From the NCBI GenBank assembly GCA_015066175.1, contig SVOW01000003.1:62001-126000 (forward strand): a stretch of DNA of 64,000 nt. Reading direction: 5' to 3'. The DNA comes from Oscillospiraceae bacterium (GTDB lineage Bacteria; Bacillota; Clostridia; Oscillospirales; Acutalibacteraceae). A model generated the notes under the pieces. The model was given only the letters and a program-made list of their open reading frames with translations, made no database searches and was not told the DNA's origin. The translations under genes and the position numbers were made by a program. Every line of letters begins with the position of its first letter. The first letter of the stretch is position 1. This document shows positions 33,901 through 42,111 of the stretch, piece by piece.

Positions 33901-35806
33901 TTATTACACTGAAGAAGAATGGTCATTATATGAAAATGCTTATAACAACGCAATTTCACTTGCAGAAAATGCAACGCAGGATGAAATCAACACTGCACTT
34001 ACAAACCTTGTAAATGCTATTCCGCAAAACAGACTTGTGTTTGTTGATAAAACTGAACTTGAAAAAGTTGTTTCAACTGCTGAAGAAGTTAAAACGTGGA
34101 AATACGTAAATAATGAAGCTCTTCAGGAATTTATTGATGCTGTCGAAGAAGGAAATACCATTCTTGATGCAAAACTTGTCGATACAGAAGAAAACAGAGC
34201 AATTGTGAATTCATCAGTTATAAGAATTGAAGAAGCACAGTCAAATCTTTCGCTTGTTGATGACCCTTCAATTATTTATCCTGTTGTCGGCAGAATCCAG
34301 TTATTAATAAACAAAAAAATCGAAGTTGTAACCTACATTGACGGCGAACTTGATATTGCTAAATTGCCTCTGTATGATACTGAAGTCCTTCAGGCCATGC
34401 TCGATGAAATCACTGCTGCTCTTGAAGCTGAAATCACACCTGATCAGGTTGGTTGGCTTGCAGGATATGCAGAAGAAGTTGAAGCCAGACTTGATGCGCT
34501 TGAAGAATTAACTTATTCTGAATACCTTGATGTGGCAATAGCAGAGTACGAAAGTTTTGACGAAAAATATCTTACAGAAAACTATACAAACGCATATATA
34601 GCTGCTAAAGCACTGAATGAAAGTCCGGAGCAAAGTGATATTGATACAGCTCTTACAAATCTTGTGATAGCGAAAAATCAAATTGTAATTCCTCTGGCTG
34701 ACAAAACTGAACTTGAAAAAGTCATTGCAGTTGCAGAAGGTCTTAATCTCTCGGATTATTACAATGATGAAACAATGGCAGAATTCCTGAATGCTGTCGC
34801 TGAAGGTAAAGATATTCTCAACACACCGCTTTATGATACAGATATTAATAATGAAATTATTCTTAATTCTGTAATCAGAATAGAAGAAGCAATAATCGGT
34901 CTGCACGAAATTGATGATGTAACCGTGCTTTATGAAGTTCTCCGAATTGCTTCAGATAAACAAAAAGAAACAATAGAGGTTGTAACTTATATTGATGGCA
35001 ATCTCGGCACAAAGAATATGCCCAGGTATGACAATGTTGCGATTACTGCTATCGTTGACGAAATTTCCGAACTTCTTGCACCGGATGCAATTCTTCCCGA
35101 TGAATATGGTTGGGTAGATAAGGTTATGCAAGCAAAATTGGCAGAACTTGACGCACTTGAAGAGCTTACATATCCTGAATATCTTAATGTTGCTATAGGA
35201 GAATTTGATGCGGTTGAAGATTCTTCAATCTACACAGAAGAAACATGGTCAGATTATGAAGATGCGTACGAAGTTGCAGTTAATCTTACTGAAACAGAGC
35301 AAATCCAAATCAACACAGCTCTTACAAATCTGGTAAATGCAAAAAATTCACTTGAAATTGCAGAAGTTGAAATCCCATACTCATTTATTTCTCAGGCAGG
35401 CACAGACACTGTTATAGACAGAGAAAGAGGATTTATCTATGGTCTTGACATGGCAATTACTGACATTGAAGATTACGTAGACTACGCTGAAGGTGTTACA
35501 ATCAGTGCTCCTGACGGATATGGTACAGGCACTGTAATCACTACAATGTTTAATGGTGAAGTTCAGGAAACATTTACAGTAATTATCTTCGGTGACCTTA
35601 CAGGCGATGGTGTTGTTGATATTTATGATGCGTCAACTCTTGCTGCACTTGTCAATGGTGACATTGAAACAGAAGAAGGTTCACCAATGGCGTTTGCTGC
35701 AGACCTTAACAATGATACAGTTGCTGATATTTACGACCTTGCAATTCTTAACGCAGTAGTAAACGGCGAAACAGAAATCGCTCAGATACCCCTTGTAATA
35801 AACTGA
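30980..35806 (+). CDS. Large secreted FIVAR-like repeat protein with C-terminal dockerin
   Basis: 1,608 residues, AGGGGG upstream. Signal peptide at residues 1-27 (K-K-M-K-K-I-L-S-M-L-L-V-M-V-M-M... S-A-E). Residues about 30-480 are a beta-rich domain. Residues about 480-1480 are helical repeats of the FIVAR/sugar-binding-associated type, with recurring K-T-E-L-E-K, Y-T-E-E-x-W-x-x-Y-E-x-A, I-N-T-A-L-T-N-L-V-N-A. The end has G-D-L-T-G-D-G-V-V-D-I-Y-D-A near residue 1540 and A-D-L-N-N-D-T-V-A-D-I-Y-D-L near 1575, two F-hand calcium loops of a type I dockerin. It should bind a cohesin and present the protein in a cellulosome-like or cell-surface complex. The ligand of the N-terminal domain is unknown. 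Confidence 0.9.
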   Translation: MKKMKKILSMLLVMVMMFSIFTSVISAETITPTGTVFKEIPTTPGERPRAQFFCTEVTRVAKGVNSTEPGNVIVKATPSGVPELSGAYAAQAYAGETPAATKITFISTTVGVTPVGLSCNNDTVKFTDLKFDGATGTYSCEIASGTAAAGEALVFTMDYKWTDGNEYQEKCVSYVEGIATGGVFTYIECTFKPFSGTASYYRTSVSAITRLLGKSVFYEQPASITTSGGDPYKTYGVYNVATSDYISNVASGYNTLIYTDDKNVEANGGTKDIYFTNYIPGVPTAHVYVDSSKATTLADINLRMDASTRDLSTRNNGNPYTAVSNMYVHEGLQVNGIPGGSNTTAEQTIGYVIPAKADYGVKQQYKNTAMNTITGGARAYSKIFTKGFTGTVANIADGSQYTITNEYYSYNYVDHSLDRGNLTTIAQVATPIVFHVVDKGALWTLLDKVMHNDPESPLIKNQYKGTNPQAWYYKSGFAAFQTSYVDALRVANNIKATQAEVDAAVKSLQTLYNSLTLKSADYTEVNELKTIAEAIIDNAYAYSPEDVALVEEALSLVKKNYNILYQNAVDVMADNLRLAIQNADPAPADYQAVYAAKIAFEELDEDYYTAQSWQKVLDVIAGIDFGLSVLEQDVVDGYAQAILDATAALVIRTADFAELIEAVDEADSLQSKYYTNFEIIYEPLNNAHAAIADAEINLWLPARQSEVDEMHRLLRNAIDSLILKDLDKSALKEAIDAELYVLEKYYDQTLLSTYRELVADGQSMYDDATLNAFAQDSIDAKTAEIIEAYEELQASYNPPVDLTELEKAIAAAKEIIVEHYYEDDALVEFLSAKLDAENLYVSDLTTESQPAVDNAVARIYNAIAALNIKPADTTALAELRVTLASMLSEKLRITTYIDGELGEKKVIKYNEADVLTLLKEVNELLDEENLTIKDNERINVFVENINERISALETPETDEYLQVAIDEYATFDSYYYTEEEWSLYENAYNNAISLAENATQDEINTALTNLVNAIPQNRLVFVDKTELEKVVSTAEEVKTWKYVNNEALQEFIDAVEEGNTILDAKLVDTEENRAIVNSSVIRIEEAQSNLSLVDDPSIIYPVVGRIQLLINKKIEVVTYIDGELDIAKLPLYDTEVLQAMLDEITAALEAEITPDQVGWLAGYAEEVEARLDALEELTYSEYLDVAIAEYESFDEKYLTENYTNAYIAAKALNESPEQSDIDTALTNLVIAKNQIVIPLADKTELEKVIAVAEGLNLSDYYNDETMAEFLNAVAEGKDILNTPLYDTDINNEIILNSVIRIEEAIIGLHEIDDVTVLYEVLRIASDKQKETIEVVTYIDGNLGTKNMPRYDNVAITAIVDEISELLAPDAILPDEYGWVDKVMQAKLAELDALEELTYPEYLNVAIGEFDAVEDSSIYTEETWSDYEDAYEVAVNLTETEQIQINTALTNLVNAKNSLEIAEVEIPYSFISQAGTDTVIDRERGFIYGLDMAITDIEDYVDYAEGVTISAPDGYGTGTVITTMFNGEVQETFTVIIFGDLTGDGVVDIYDASTLAALVNGDIETEEGSPMAFAADLNNDTVADIYDLAILNAVVNGETEIAQIPLVIN

Positions 35807-35844
35807 ATAATTGATTTTTAAAATTAAATCCTTTATAAGCAAGA

Positions 35845-35878
35845 AAGCCTTGTTCTTCGGAGCAAGGCTTCATCTTTT
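35845..35878 (+). terminator. Terminator after the dockerin gene
   Basis: AAGCCTTG at 35845-35852 and CAAGGCTT at 35863-35870, then CATCTTTT. Confidence 0.8.
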
Positions 35879-35918
35879 AGCTTTGTTAGTTTTATTTCAA
35901 AAAATTAACAGGGGTTTG

Positions 35919-35947
35919 TTGACAATCAAACTGTATTTGCTTATAAT
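35919..35947 (+). promoter_or_regulatory. Promoter of the TIR-domain gene
   Basis: TTGACA at 35919-35924, 17-base spacer, TATAAT at 35942-35947: a consensus sigma70-type promoter 55 bases before the start. Confidence 0.85.
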
Positions 35948-36002
35948 GTAATCGTCTTGACATTATATAAAATGCGAAAATAAAAATTTGGGAGAGGTAA
36001 TT

Positions 36003-37700
36003 ATGGCTGTCTTTAAGTGCAAAATGTGTGGTGCTCCGCTCGGAATAGAGGAAAATAAAACTGTAACAGAATGTGAATATTGCGGAACAAAACAGACTTT
36101 GCCAAAACTTGAAGATGAGCGTAAAGCAAATCTTTACGACAGAGCAAACCATTTCCGTAGAAATAATGAATTCGACAAAGCAATGTCGATTTATGAAAAC
36201 ATTCTCAATGAAGATAAAACTGATGCCGAAAGCTACTGGTCAATTGTGCTGTGCCGTTATGGCATTGAATATGTGGAAGATCCTGTAAATCACAAACGAG
36301 TGCCTACAGTCAACCGTGCACAGTTTACTTCTGTTTTTATGGATGAAGATTATAAATCAGCAATAGAATATGCCGATGCTCTGCAGAGGGAAATATATGA
36401 ATCAGAAGCAAAAGCAATTGACGAAATTCAGAAAGGTATTCTTGAAATTTCACAGAAAGAAGAGCCTTTTGATGTGTTCATCTGCTATAAGGAAACTGAC
36501 TCAAACGGCAGAAGAACACCTGATTCAGTTCTTGCAACAGAACTCTATCATGAACTCCAAAAAGAAGGTTTCAAAGTGTTCTTCTCAAGAATCACTCTTG
36601 AGGATAAACTGGGTTCAGCCTATGAACCTTACATATTTGCGGCACTTAACTCTGCAAAGGTAATGGTTGTTCTCGGCACAAAGCAGGAATATTTTAATGC
36701 CGTATGGGTTAAAAATGAGTGGTCAAGGTTTCTTACTCTTATAAAAAACGGAGCAAGAAAAACACTTATTCCTGCATACAAAGATATGGACCCATATGAT
36801 TTGCCCGAAGAGTTTTCGCACCTTCAGGCACAGGATATGACAAAACTTGGTTTTATGCAGGATTTGATCAGAGGTATCAGAAAAATAGCAGGGGAAGATG
36901 TGAAACCTGCAACAGTTGAAACTAATTCGGGTGCTGCTCCTGCAAATACAAACACAGCGACTCTTCTTGAAAGAGTGTTTATCTTCCTTGAAGATGGCGA
37001 TTGGGAGAATGCAGATGAATACTGCGAAAAAGTTCTTGATATTGAACCTAAAAATTCTGAGGCATACTTTGGCAAACTGCTTGCTGAGTTTAAAGCAAAA
37101 GACGAAAACGAATTAATCAATACTAACGTGCGTATAACTGAATCTAACAATTATCGCAGAATTATCAGATTTGGCGATGAAACAATTATGAAAAAACTTG
37201 ATGAAATCGCGGAGAAAATTGCAGAAAAAGCAGCGATTGAAGAGGAAAAAGAGAAAAAACGTCTTGAGGAAGAGGCAAGACGCAGAGAAGAAGAAAGAAA
37301 ACGCATCGAAGAGGCAGAAAGAAAGCGTATTGCTGACGAAAATGATAAACAAAAAAATAATCTTTATTTTTCCGCGATCAGAAATATTCCTGCGGATTCA
37401 ATCAGATTTTATGCGCTGGGCTCCTTGAAAAACACAGTTGAAACATTAAGAAAACTTGGTGACTTTAAAGATAGCCAGAATTATATTGATAAGTGTTATC
37501 ATATTATTTATAAAAATGCAATTCTCAATTCACGTGAAACAGATGCTGAATATCGCCGTAATGCTTATGTAATGTTTGATTACCTCGGTGATTATCTTGA
37601 CAGCCGTGAAAGGAAAGAAAAACTTGGAATCCGAAATCCGGCAGATAATAACGCTTCAGCAAAATCGCCATTTAAAAACTTATTCTCAAAACGCAAGTAA
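36003..37700 (+). CDS. Zinc-ribbon / TPR / TIR-domain protein
   Basis: 565 residues; start at ATG 36003 (GGGAGAGG upstream). Zinc ribbon C6-x2-C9 and C24-x2-C27, TPR-like helices at about 35-145, then a TIR domain at about 152-300: F-D-V-F-I-C-Y-K-E-T-D, A-T-E-L-Y-H-E-L-Q-K-E-G-F-K-V-F-F-S-R, V-M-V-V-L-G-T, and V-W-V-K-N-E-W, whose Glu is a candidate NADase residue. A second TPR-like module near 315-400 (F-L-E-D-G-D-W-E-N-A-D-E-Y), a coiled coil near 410-450 and a helical end follow. The second module recurs in the protein at 54355. Bacterial TIR domains make or cleave NAD-derived signals, often in phage defence; a defence role here is inference. No partner effector lies adjacent. Confidence 0.88.
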   Translation: MAVFKCKMCGAPLGIEENKTVTECEYCGTKQTLPKLEDERKANLYDRANHFRRNNEFDKAMSIYENILNEDKTDAESYWSIVLCRYGIEYVEDPVNHKRVPTVNRAQFTSVFMDEDYKSAIEYADALQREIYESEAKAIDEIQKGILEISQKEEPFDVFICYKETDSNGRRTPDSVLATELYHELQKEGFKVFFSRITLEDKLGSAYEPYIFAALNSAKVMVVLGTKQEYFNAVWVKNEWSRFLTLIKNGARKTLIPAYKDMDPYDLPEEFSHLQAQDMTKLGFMQDLIRGIRKIAGEDVKPATVETNSGAAPANTNTATLLERVFIFLEDGDWENADEYCEKVLDIEPKNSEAYFGKLLAEFKAKDENELINTNVRITESNNYRRIIRFGDETIMKKLDEIAEKIAEKAAIEEEKEKKRLEEEARRREEERKRIEEAERKRIADENDKQKNNLYFSAIRNIPADSIRFYALGSLKNTVETLRKLGDFKDSQNYIDKCYHIIYKNAILNSRETDAEYRRNAYVMFDYLGDYLDSRERKEKLGIRNPADNNASAKSPFKNLFSKRK

Positions 37701-37734
37701 TTAAAAATCACAGTTGTAATTATTTGTCAAAATA

Positions 37735-37815
37735 CAGATTGCCTTGATATAACCGGGTATAAATTCTTTTGTAAGTTTTTTGTTGTCCTGATTTTTGATA
37801 ACAATTATGTGTTGG
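37735..37815 (-). pseudogene. Decayed fragment of an element gene
   Basis: About 80 bp matches the reverse-strand gene at 29479-29928 (around 29725-29805), including GTATAAATTCTTTTGTAAGT in both. No ORF survives. Indicates a former insertion of a related element here. Confidence 0.6.
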
Positions 37816-37910
37816 AGTATATTTCATGGACTACATATTAAATGTGTGACTTGAAATTTATATTTGAAGAATTTGTAATGAAAAAAGCACAACTGCAGTC
37901 AGATGAACTA

Positions 37911-37947
37911 TTGAAAAACAAACCCTGTTATGGTATAATAACAGGGT
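37911..37947 (+). promoter_or_regulatory. Promoter with overlapping palindrome before the NSS transporter
   Basis: TTGAAA at 37911-37916, 17-base spacer, TATAAT at 37934-37939. ACCCTGTTAT (37922-37931) and ATAACAGGGT (37938-37947) form a perfect dyad around the -10, so it is an operator or a hairpin followed by ATTTTTTT. Confidence 0.7.
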
Positions 37948-37972
37948 AATTTTTTTGAAAAGAGGAAAATAT

Positions 37973-39343
37973 ATGGCGAGAGAAAAATTAGGCAGCCGTC
38001 TGGGATTCATACTTCTCAGTGCAGGTTGTGCCATAGGTATAGGCAACGTATGGAAATTTCCATATATGGTAGGTCAGTACGGTGGTGGTATTTTTGTGCT
38101 GATTTATCTTTTCTTCCTTGTTATAATGGGCGTGCCGATTATGACAATGGAATTTGCAATGGGCAGAGCAAGCCGCAAAAGTCCTGCAAAAATGTATCAC
38201 GTGCTTGAGCCTGCAGGCAGCAAATGGCATGTGCACAGTTATGCTGCAGTTATCGGCAATTATCTTTTGATGATGTTTTACACAACCGTTGCAGGTTGGA
38301 TGCTCAGATATTTCTATTCAACTGCAAAGGGCGATTTTGTAGGCCTTGACACAGCAGGTGTAGAAAGTTATTTCAACGGAATGCTTGCTGACCCATGGTC
38401 GATGATTCTGTTTACATCAATAGTTGTTATTGTAGGTTTTCTTGTTTGCTCAATCGGTCTGCAAAAAGGCCTTGAAAGAATCACAAAATGGATGATGCTT
38501 GCACTTCTTGCAATTATGATAGTGCTTGCTGTAAACAGCTCATTGATGGAAGGCGGCAGTGAAGGTCTTGAATTCTATCTTAAACCAAGCCTTGCACATC
38601 TTAAAGCTGCAGGTGTGGGTAACGTTATTGTTGCAGCAATGAATCAGGCATTCTTCACTTTGAGCCTCGGTATGGGTGCAATGGCTATCTTCGGCAGTTA
38701 TCTTGATAAAAACAGACGCCTTATGGGCGAATCAATCAATATTGCTTTGCTTGATACATTTGTAGCCCTTGTTTCAGGTCTTATTATTTTCCCTGCTTGT
38801 TCAGCATACAATGTTGAAGTAAACGCAGGACCTCCCCTTATTTTTATAACATTACCAAATATTTTCAATAACATTCCTATGGGCAGATTGTGGGGAAGTC
38901 TTTTCTTCATCTTCCTTTCATTTGCAGCCCTTTCAACTGTTTTTGCAGTGTTTGAAGGCATCCTTGCCTGCACATGTGATATGTTTGGCTGGAGCAGAAA
39001 AAAATCCTGCTGGATAAACTGCATTCTGGTTCTTGTTCTTTCGCTTCCATGTGTGCTTGGCTTCAATGTGCTTTCAGGCTTTGCACCTTTCGGCGAAGGT
39101 TCAACAGTTCTTGATTTTGAAGATTTCCTTGTGTCAAACATTCTTCTTCCTGTTGGTTCACTTGTTTTCCTGCTTTTCTGTACAACAAAGTACGGCTGGG
39201 GTTGGAACAAATTCAAGAAAGAAGCAAATATCGGCAAAGGCGGCGCAAAAGTTATGGACTGGATGCGTGGATACCTTACCTATGTTTTGCCGGTGTTTAT
39301 CGTAGTTCTTTTTGTAATGGGACTTATCAATTTCTTTAAATAA
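37973..39343 (+). CDS. Sodium-dependent transporter, NSS/SNF family
   Basis: 456 residues; start at ATG 37973 (AGAGGAAAA upstream). N-terminal S-R-L-G-F-I-L-L-S-A-G-C-A-I-G-I-G-N-V-W-K-F-P-Y, the sodium-binding unwound TM1 signature of the family, followed by about 11 further hydrophobic segments ending I-V-V-L-F-V-M-G-L-I. The substrate is probably an amino acid or amine driven by sodium symport; the exact substrate is not visible. Intrinsic terminator at 39350. Confidence 0.92.
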   Translation: MAREKLGSRLGFILLSAGCAIGIGNVWKFPYMVGQYGGGIFVLIYLFFLVIMGVPIMTMEFAMGRASRKSPAKMYHVLEPAGSKWHVHSYAAVIGNYLLMMFYTTVAGWMLRYFYSTAKGDFVGLDTAGVESYFNGMLADPWSMILFTSIVVIVGFLVCSIGLQKGLERITKWMMLALLAIMIVLAVNSSLMEGGSEGLEFYLKPSLAHLKAAGVGNVIVAAMNQAFFTLSLGMGAMAIFGSYLDKNRRLMGESINIALLDTFVALVSGLIIFPACSAYNVEVNAGPPLIFITLPNIFNNIPMGRLWGSLFFIFLSFAALSTVFAVFEGILACTCDMFGWSRKKSCWINCILVLVLSLPCVLGFNVLSGFAPFGEGSTVLDFEDFLVSNILLPVGSLVFLLFCTTKYGWGWNKFKKEANIGKGGAKVMDWMRGYLTYVLPVFIVVLFVMGLINFFK

Positions 39344-39349
39344 AAATGG

Positions 39350-39382
39350 TCGGGCTTATGTTTTCATAAGTCCGATTTTTTA
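39350..39382 (+). terminator. Terminator after the NSS transporter
   Basis: TCGGGCTTATG at 39350-39360 and CATAAGTCCGA at 39365-39375 with one G-T pair, then TTTTTT. Confidence 0.88.
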
Positions 39383-39395
39383 AAAGGTGATGTGT

Positions 39396-40007
39396 ATGAA
39401 AAAAGGATTAAAAATATTCGGTATTATCATTGGCATAATAGCGGGCTATTTTGTTGTAACAGCAGGTATCTACGTGCCTTTTGTGCTTCACGATGCAAAA
39501 ATACAACATAATGACGATTGTGAATATCTTATGATTCTCGGCAATCAGGTTGTTGACAAAGAAACACCAAGCCCGTTGATGCTTGAGCGTGTGGGCAGGG
39601 CAGTTGAGTATCTTGAAGAAAATGAAGATTGTTTTGTTGTTGTGTGTGGCGGTATCACAACAGATGTGCAGACGATTACCGAAGCAGAGCTGATGAAGAA
39701 ATTGCTTGAAAAAGAGGGGATAGACACTTCAAGAATTATTATTGAAAACAGGTCAACAACCACTTTCGAAAATTTTGAGTTTGCCCGTGATGTAATCGAA
39801 AACCACGCAGGCAAAAAAATAGACGAAGTAAACGTGGCGTTTCTTTCGTCAGATTATCATATTCACAGAGCTTCAGTCATAGCAGACCATTACGGCTACA
39901 AAGATATAGGAAAAGTAAGCTGCAAAACAGAAGATGGTTTTGCAAAAACAGTTGTGAGAGAATATTTTGTAGGATATGATTTGCTTATAAGGCTGATAAC
40001 AGATTAA
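39396..40007 (+). CDS. DUF218 (YdcF/SanA-like) membrane protein
   Basis: 203 residues; start at ATG 39396 (AAAAGGTGATG upstream). One N-terminal membrane segment (residues about 5-28), then a DUF218 Rossmann-like domain with Y-L-M-I-L-G-N-Q near residue 43, P-L-M-L-E-R near 58, V-V-C-G-G near 83, E-A-E-L-M-K-K near 95, E-N-R-S-T-T-T-F-E-N near 116 and S-S-D-Y-H-I-H-R near 149. Family members act at the envelope and are linked to cell-wall precursor or polysaccharide metabolism. Single-gene unit flanked by terminators. Confidence 0.88.
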   Translation: MKKGLKIFGIIIGIIAGYFVVTAGIYVPFVLHDAKIQHNDDCEYLMILGNQVVDKETPSPLMLERVGRAVEYLEENEDCFVVVCGGITTDVQTITEAELMKKLLEKEGIDTSRIIIENRSTTTFENFEFARDVIENHAGKKIDEVNVAFLSSDYHIHRASVIADHYGYKDIGKVSCKTEDGFAKTVVREYFVGYDLLIRLITD

Positions 40008-40020
40008 TCAGGCAAAAAAA

Positions 40021-40062
40021 AACACGATGCAACCGATTCTGATTGCATCGTGTTTTTTTTTA
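40021..40062. terminator. Bidirectional terminator
   Basis: AACACGATGCAA at 40021-40032 and its complement at 40043-40054, with A7 before and T8 after, between convergent genes. Confidence 0.92.
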
Positions 40063-40314
40063 TTTTTCGAGAACTATTTTCAAAGCCTTTGCAAGCTGGT
40101 CGGGGCAGGATGTGCTTTTGAAACCGCAACGGATTCCTTCAAAACGTTCGATAACGTGTTTTGCTTCCATACCTTCAACTAACTTTGCAATTCCCTGGGT
40201 GTTGCCTGCGCAACCGCCGTTGAAATGAACTTCTTTGATAATGCCGTCTTCAACCTCGATGTCGATTGTTCTTGCACAGGTGCCCTGTGTTCTGTATGTA
40301 TAAACCATTTTCAA
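40060..40314 (-). CDS. TSCPD-domain protein (TIGR03905-like)
   Basis: 84 residues, ATG 40314 with AAGGAG upstream. M-x-x-V-Y-T-Y-R-T-Q-G-T-C-A-R at the start, N-G-G-C-A-G-N-T-Q-G-I near residue 32 and T-S-C-P-D-Q-L-A near 69, the TSCPD motif. The domain also occurs at the end of vitamin-B12-dependent ribonucleotide reductases; stand-alone copies have no established function. Cysteines suggest iron or zinc binding. Confidence 0.9.
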   Translation of the reverse strand: MKMVYTYRTQGTCARTIDIEVEDGIIKEVHFNGGCAGNTQGIAKLVEGMEAKHVIERFEGIRCGFKSTSCPDQLAKALKIVLEK

Positions 40315-40332
40315 AACTCCTTTTATGATTTT

Positions 40333-40362
40333 GTAAAAAAATAACCACCCTATTGGGTGGCT
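40333..40362 (-). terminator. Terminator of the 5S rRNA gene
   Basis: On the reverse strand CCACCC-AATA-GGGTGG (40360-40345) runs into a T tract (40343-40333). Confidence 0.85.
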
Positions 40363-40374
40363 ACCTTGTTGTGT

Positions 40375-40498
<124 letters not shown>

Positions 40499-40520
40499 CT
40501 TTTGTCCTGACGACTTGACT

Positions 40521-40549
40521 ATAATACCACAACAATTCCCGAATGTCAA
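40521..40549 (-). promoter_or_regulatory. Promoter of the 5S rRNA gene
   Basis: Reverse strand TTGACA (40549-40544), 17-base spacer, TATTAT (40526-40521), about 20 bases before the rRNA. Confidence 0.85.
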
Positions 40550-40586
40550 GCATTTTTTTAAAAATTTTTTAAAAAAGTTTTTTCAC

Positions 40587-41084
40587 TTATTTTTCGAGTG
40601 TTTTCACGATTTCGCATATATATACTATATGGTAGTCCTTGCCCGGATAACAATCGCCGTCAATTGTTTTGTCAATAAAAATATCAGGTGTCATTTCTGT
40701 TACGGCAAGTTTTTTAAGCACAAGCACGTGCTTTGCTTCTTCGATATAAACTGTGCCGTCTGCAAAAACAGGGCTCAGGCCTGTTTCTTTCATTTTGTCA
40801 AAGTTTCTGCCGCTGTTTTTGCCGCAGAAGCCCATTTCTTTCTTATATTCACCGCCGAAGAATGAAAGCGTCATTTTTTCTTCACGGTCGATGAATTTCC
40901 TTGTGTATCTCTGCGGTCTTACGAAAACAAAAGCAATGTCTTTTCCCCAGAGTTCACCAATGCCGCCCCAGCTTACTGTCATTGTGTTAAAACCGTTTTC
41001 GTTGCCTGCAGTAAGCAGTGCCCAATCGTCGCTTATCATTTTTATTGCGTTTTCTTTTAAATCTCTGATGTTGATTTCTTTCAT
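40587..41084 (-). CDS. Flavin reductase-like FMN-binding protein
   Basis: 165 residues; start at ATG 41084 (TTGGAGGTT upstream) rather than a longer frame. W-A-L-L-T-A-G near residue 20, N-T-M-T-V-S-W-G-G-I-G near 32, F-V-R-P-Q-R-Y-T near 54 and S-F-F-G-G near 73 fit the flavoredoxin/flavin reductase split-barrel family. Cytoplasmic redox protein that binds FMN; partner not known. Monocistronic. Confidence 0.9.
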   Translation of the reverse strand: MKEINIRDLKENAIKMISDDWALLTAGNENGFNTMTVSWGGIGELWGKDIAFVFVRPQRYTRKFIDREEKMTLSFFGGEYKKEMGFCGKNSGRNFDKMKETGLSPVFADGTVYIEEAKHVLVLKKLAVTEMTPDIFIDKTIDGDCYPGKDYHIVYICEIVKTLEK

Positions 41085-41202
41085 TATACGTAACCTCCAA
41101 TGTGTTTTACTGATATATATTACCACAAAATGCAAAAATTTCATAGTCATTTTATAATATTATATAAAAAGCAGAATAGAAAAATTTATTTATAAAAAGG
41201 TG

Positions 41203-41232
41203 TTGACATTGTAGACATTTTTATTATATAAT
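41203..41232 (+). promoter_or_regulatory. Promoter of the rpmH operon
   Basis: TTGACA at 41203-41208, 18-base spacer, TATAAT at 41227-41232. The leader of about 120 bases contains a hairpin, TTTCAGGA...TTCCTGAA, near 41297-41323. Confidence 0.75.
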
Positions 41233-41360
41233 ATCATATTGTTGGAGTATGTTTTTTGTGCAAGTGGGACTTGCATTAAAACTCAATTTCATCGGTTTCA
41301 GGATTTAAGACGTTCCTGAAATTGCTGACAATACTAATTGAGAGGATAGGAGGGTTAAAG

Positions 41361-41495
41361 ATGAAAAGAACTTATCAGCCCAAAAAACGTCACAGAAAAA
41401 TGGAACACGGTTTCCGCAAAAGAATGTCTGACAGAAATGGACGCAAGGTTCTTGCTCGCCGCAGAGCAAAAGGCAGAAAACAGCTTTCTTATTAA
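41361..41495 (+). CDS. rpmH: Ribosomal protein L34
   Basis: 44 residues, ATG 41361 with AGGAGGG upstream: [13 protein letters not shown] at the start and [10 protein letters not shown] at the end, an unmistakable L34. A small basic protein of the large subunit. First gene of the conserved rpmH-rnpA-yidD-yidC-jag cluster. In most bacteria dnaA sits upstream in the opposite orientation; here the neighbour is a flavin reductase. Confidence 0.98.
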   Translation: MKRTYQPKKRHRKMEHGFRKRMSDRNGRKVLARRRAKGRKQLSY

Positions 41496-41528
41496 TTTCT
41501 GCACATTCAGACGAACGGATTGATTAAT

Positions 41529-41885
41529 TTGTCAAAACCCATAACGCTAAATCAGAACAGTGATTTCCGACGTGCATACGGCAGAGGTAAGTCATTTGCA
41601 TCTTCAGCACTTGTTACCTATGTTGTAAAAAATCGCGTCGGATACTGTCGTTATGGCATAACAACAGGCAAAAAAATCGGAAACGCAGTTGAAAGGAATC
41701 GTGCCCGCAGAGTTATCAGAGCTGCATTCAGTCAGCTTGCACCTGAAATTTCAGGCAGTTTCGATATTGTGTTCGTCGCAAGAAGCAAAACAAAATTTGT
41801 TAAAAGCACTGCAGTTGTGAAAGCAATGCGTGAGCATCTTTGCAGTGCCGGGGTAATAAGCCGCAATGAAAAACATATTGATTAA
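41529..41885 (+). CDS. rnpA: Ribonuclease P protein component
   Basis: 118 residues from a TTG at 41529; another TTG at 41520 would add three. Matches Rnp[17 protein letters not shown] near residue 7, the RNR motif in [14 protein letters not shown] near 51, and D-I-V-F-V-A-R near 80. The subunit helps the RNA enzyme bind pre-tRNA 5' leaders. It overlaps yidD by 20 bases. Confidence 0.95.
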   Translation: MSKPITLNQNSDFRRAYGRGKSFASSALVTYVVKNRVGYCRYGITTGKKIGNAVERNRARRVIRAAFSQLAPEISGSFDIVFVARSKTKFVKSTAVVKAMREHLCSAGVISRNEKHID

Positions 41886-42111
41886 ATTTATCAGGTTTTA
41901 TCAAAGAAAAATATCACCTTTGTTTCCTCCCCGATGCCGTTACTATCCGACTTGCTCTCAGTACGCTCTTGATGCAATTGAGATTCACGGACTTATCAAG
42001 GGAGGGATATTAGCTTTTTTGCGTCTTATGAGATGTAACCCCTTATTCCCGGGAGGGTATGACCCCGTCAAACCGAAAAAGAAAAAATCCGCCTCGGAGG
42101 ATAGAAAATGA
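41866..42111 (+). CDS. yidD: Membrane protein insertion efficiency factor
   Basis: 81 residues, overlapping both neighbours. F-Y-Q-R-K-I-S-P near residue 11, [11 protein letters not shown] near 24 and [13 protein letters not shown] near 56 are the family signature. Helps YidC/Sec insert membrane proteins. Confidence 0.97.
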   Translation: MKNILIKFIRFYQRKISPLFPPRCRYYPTCSQYALDAIEIHGLIKGGILAFLRLMRCNPLFPGGYDPVKPKKKKSASEDRK

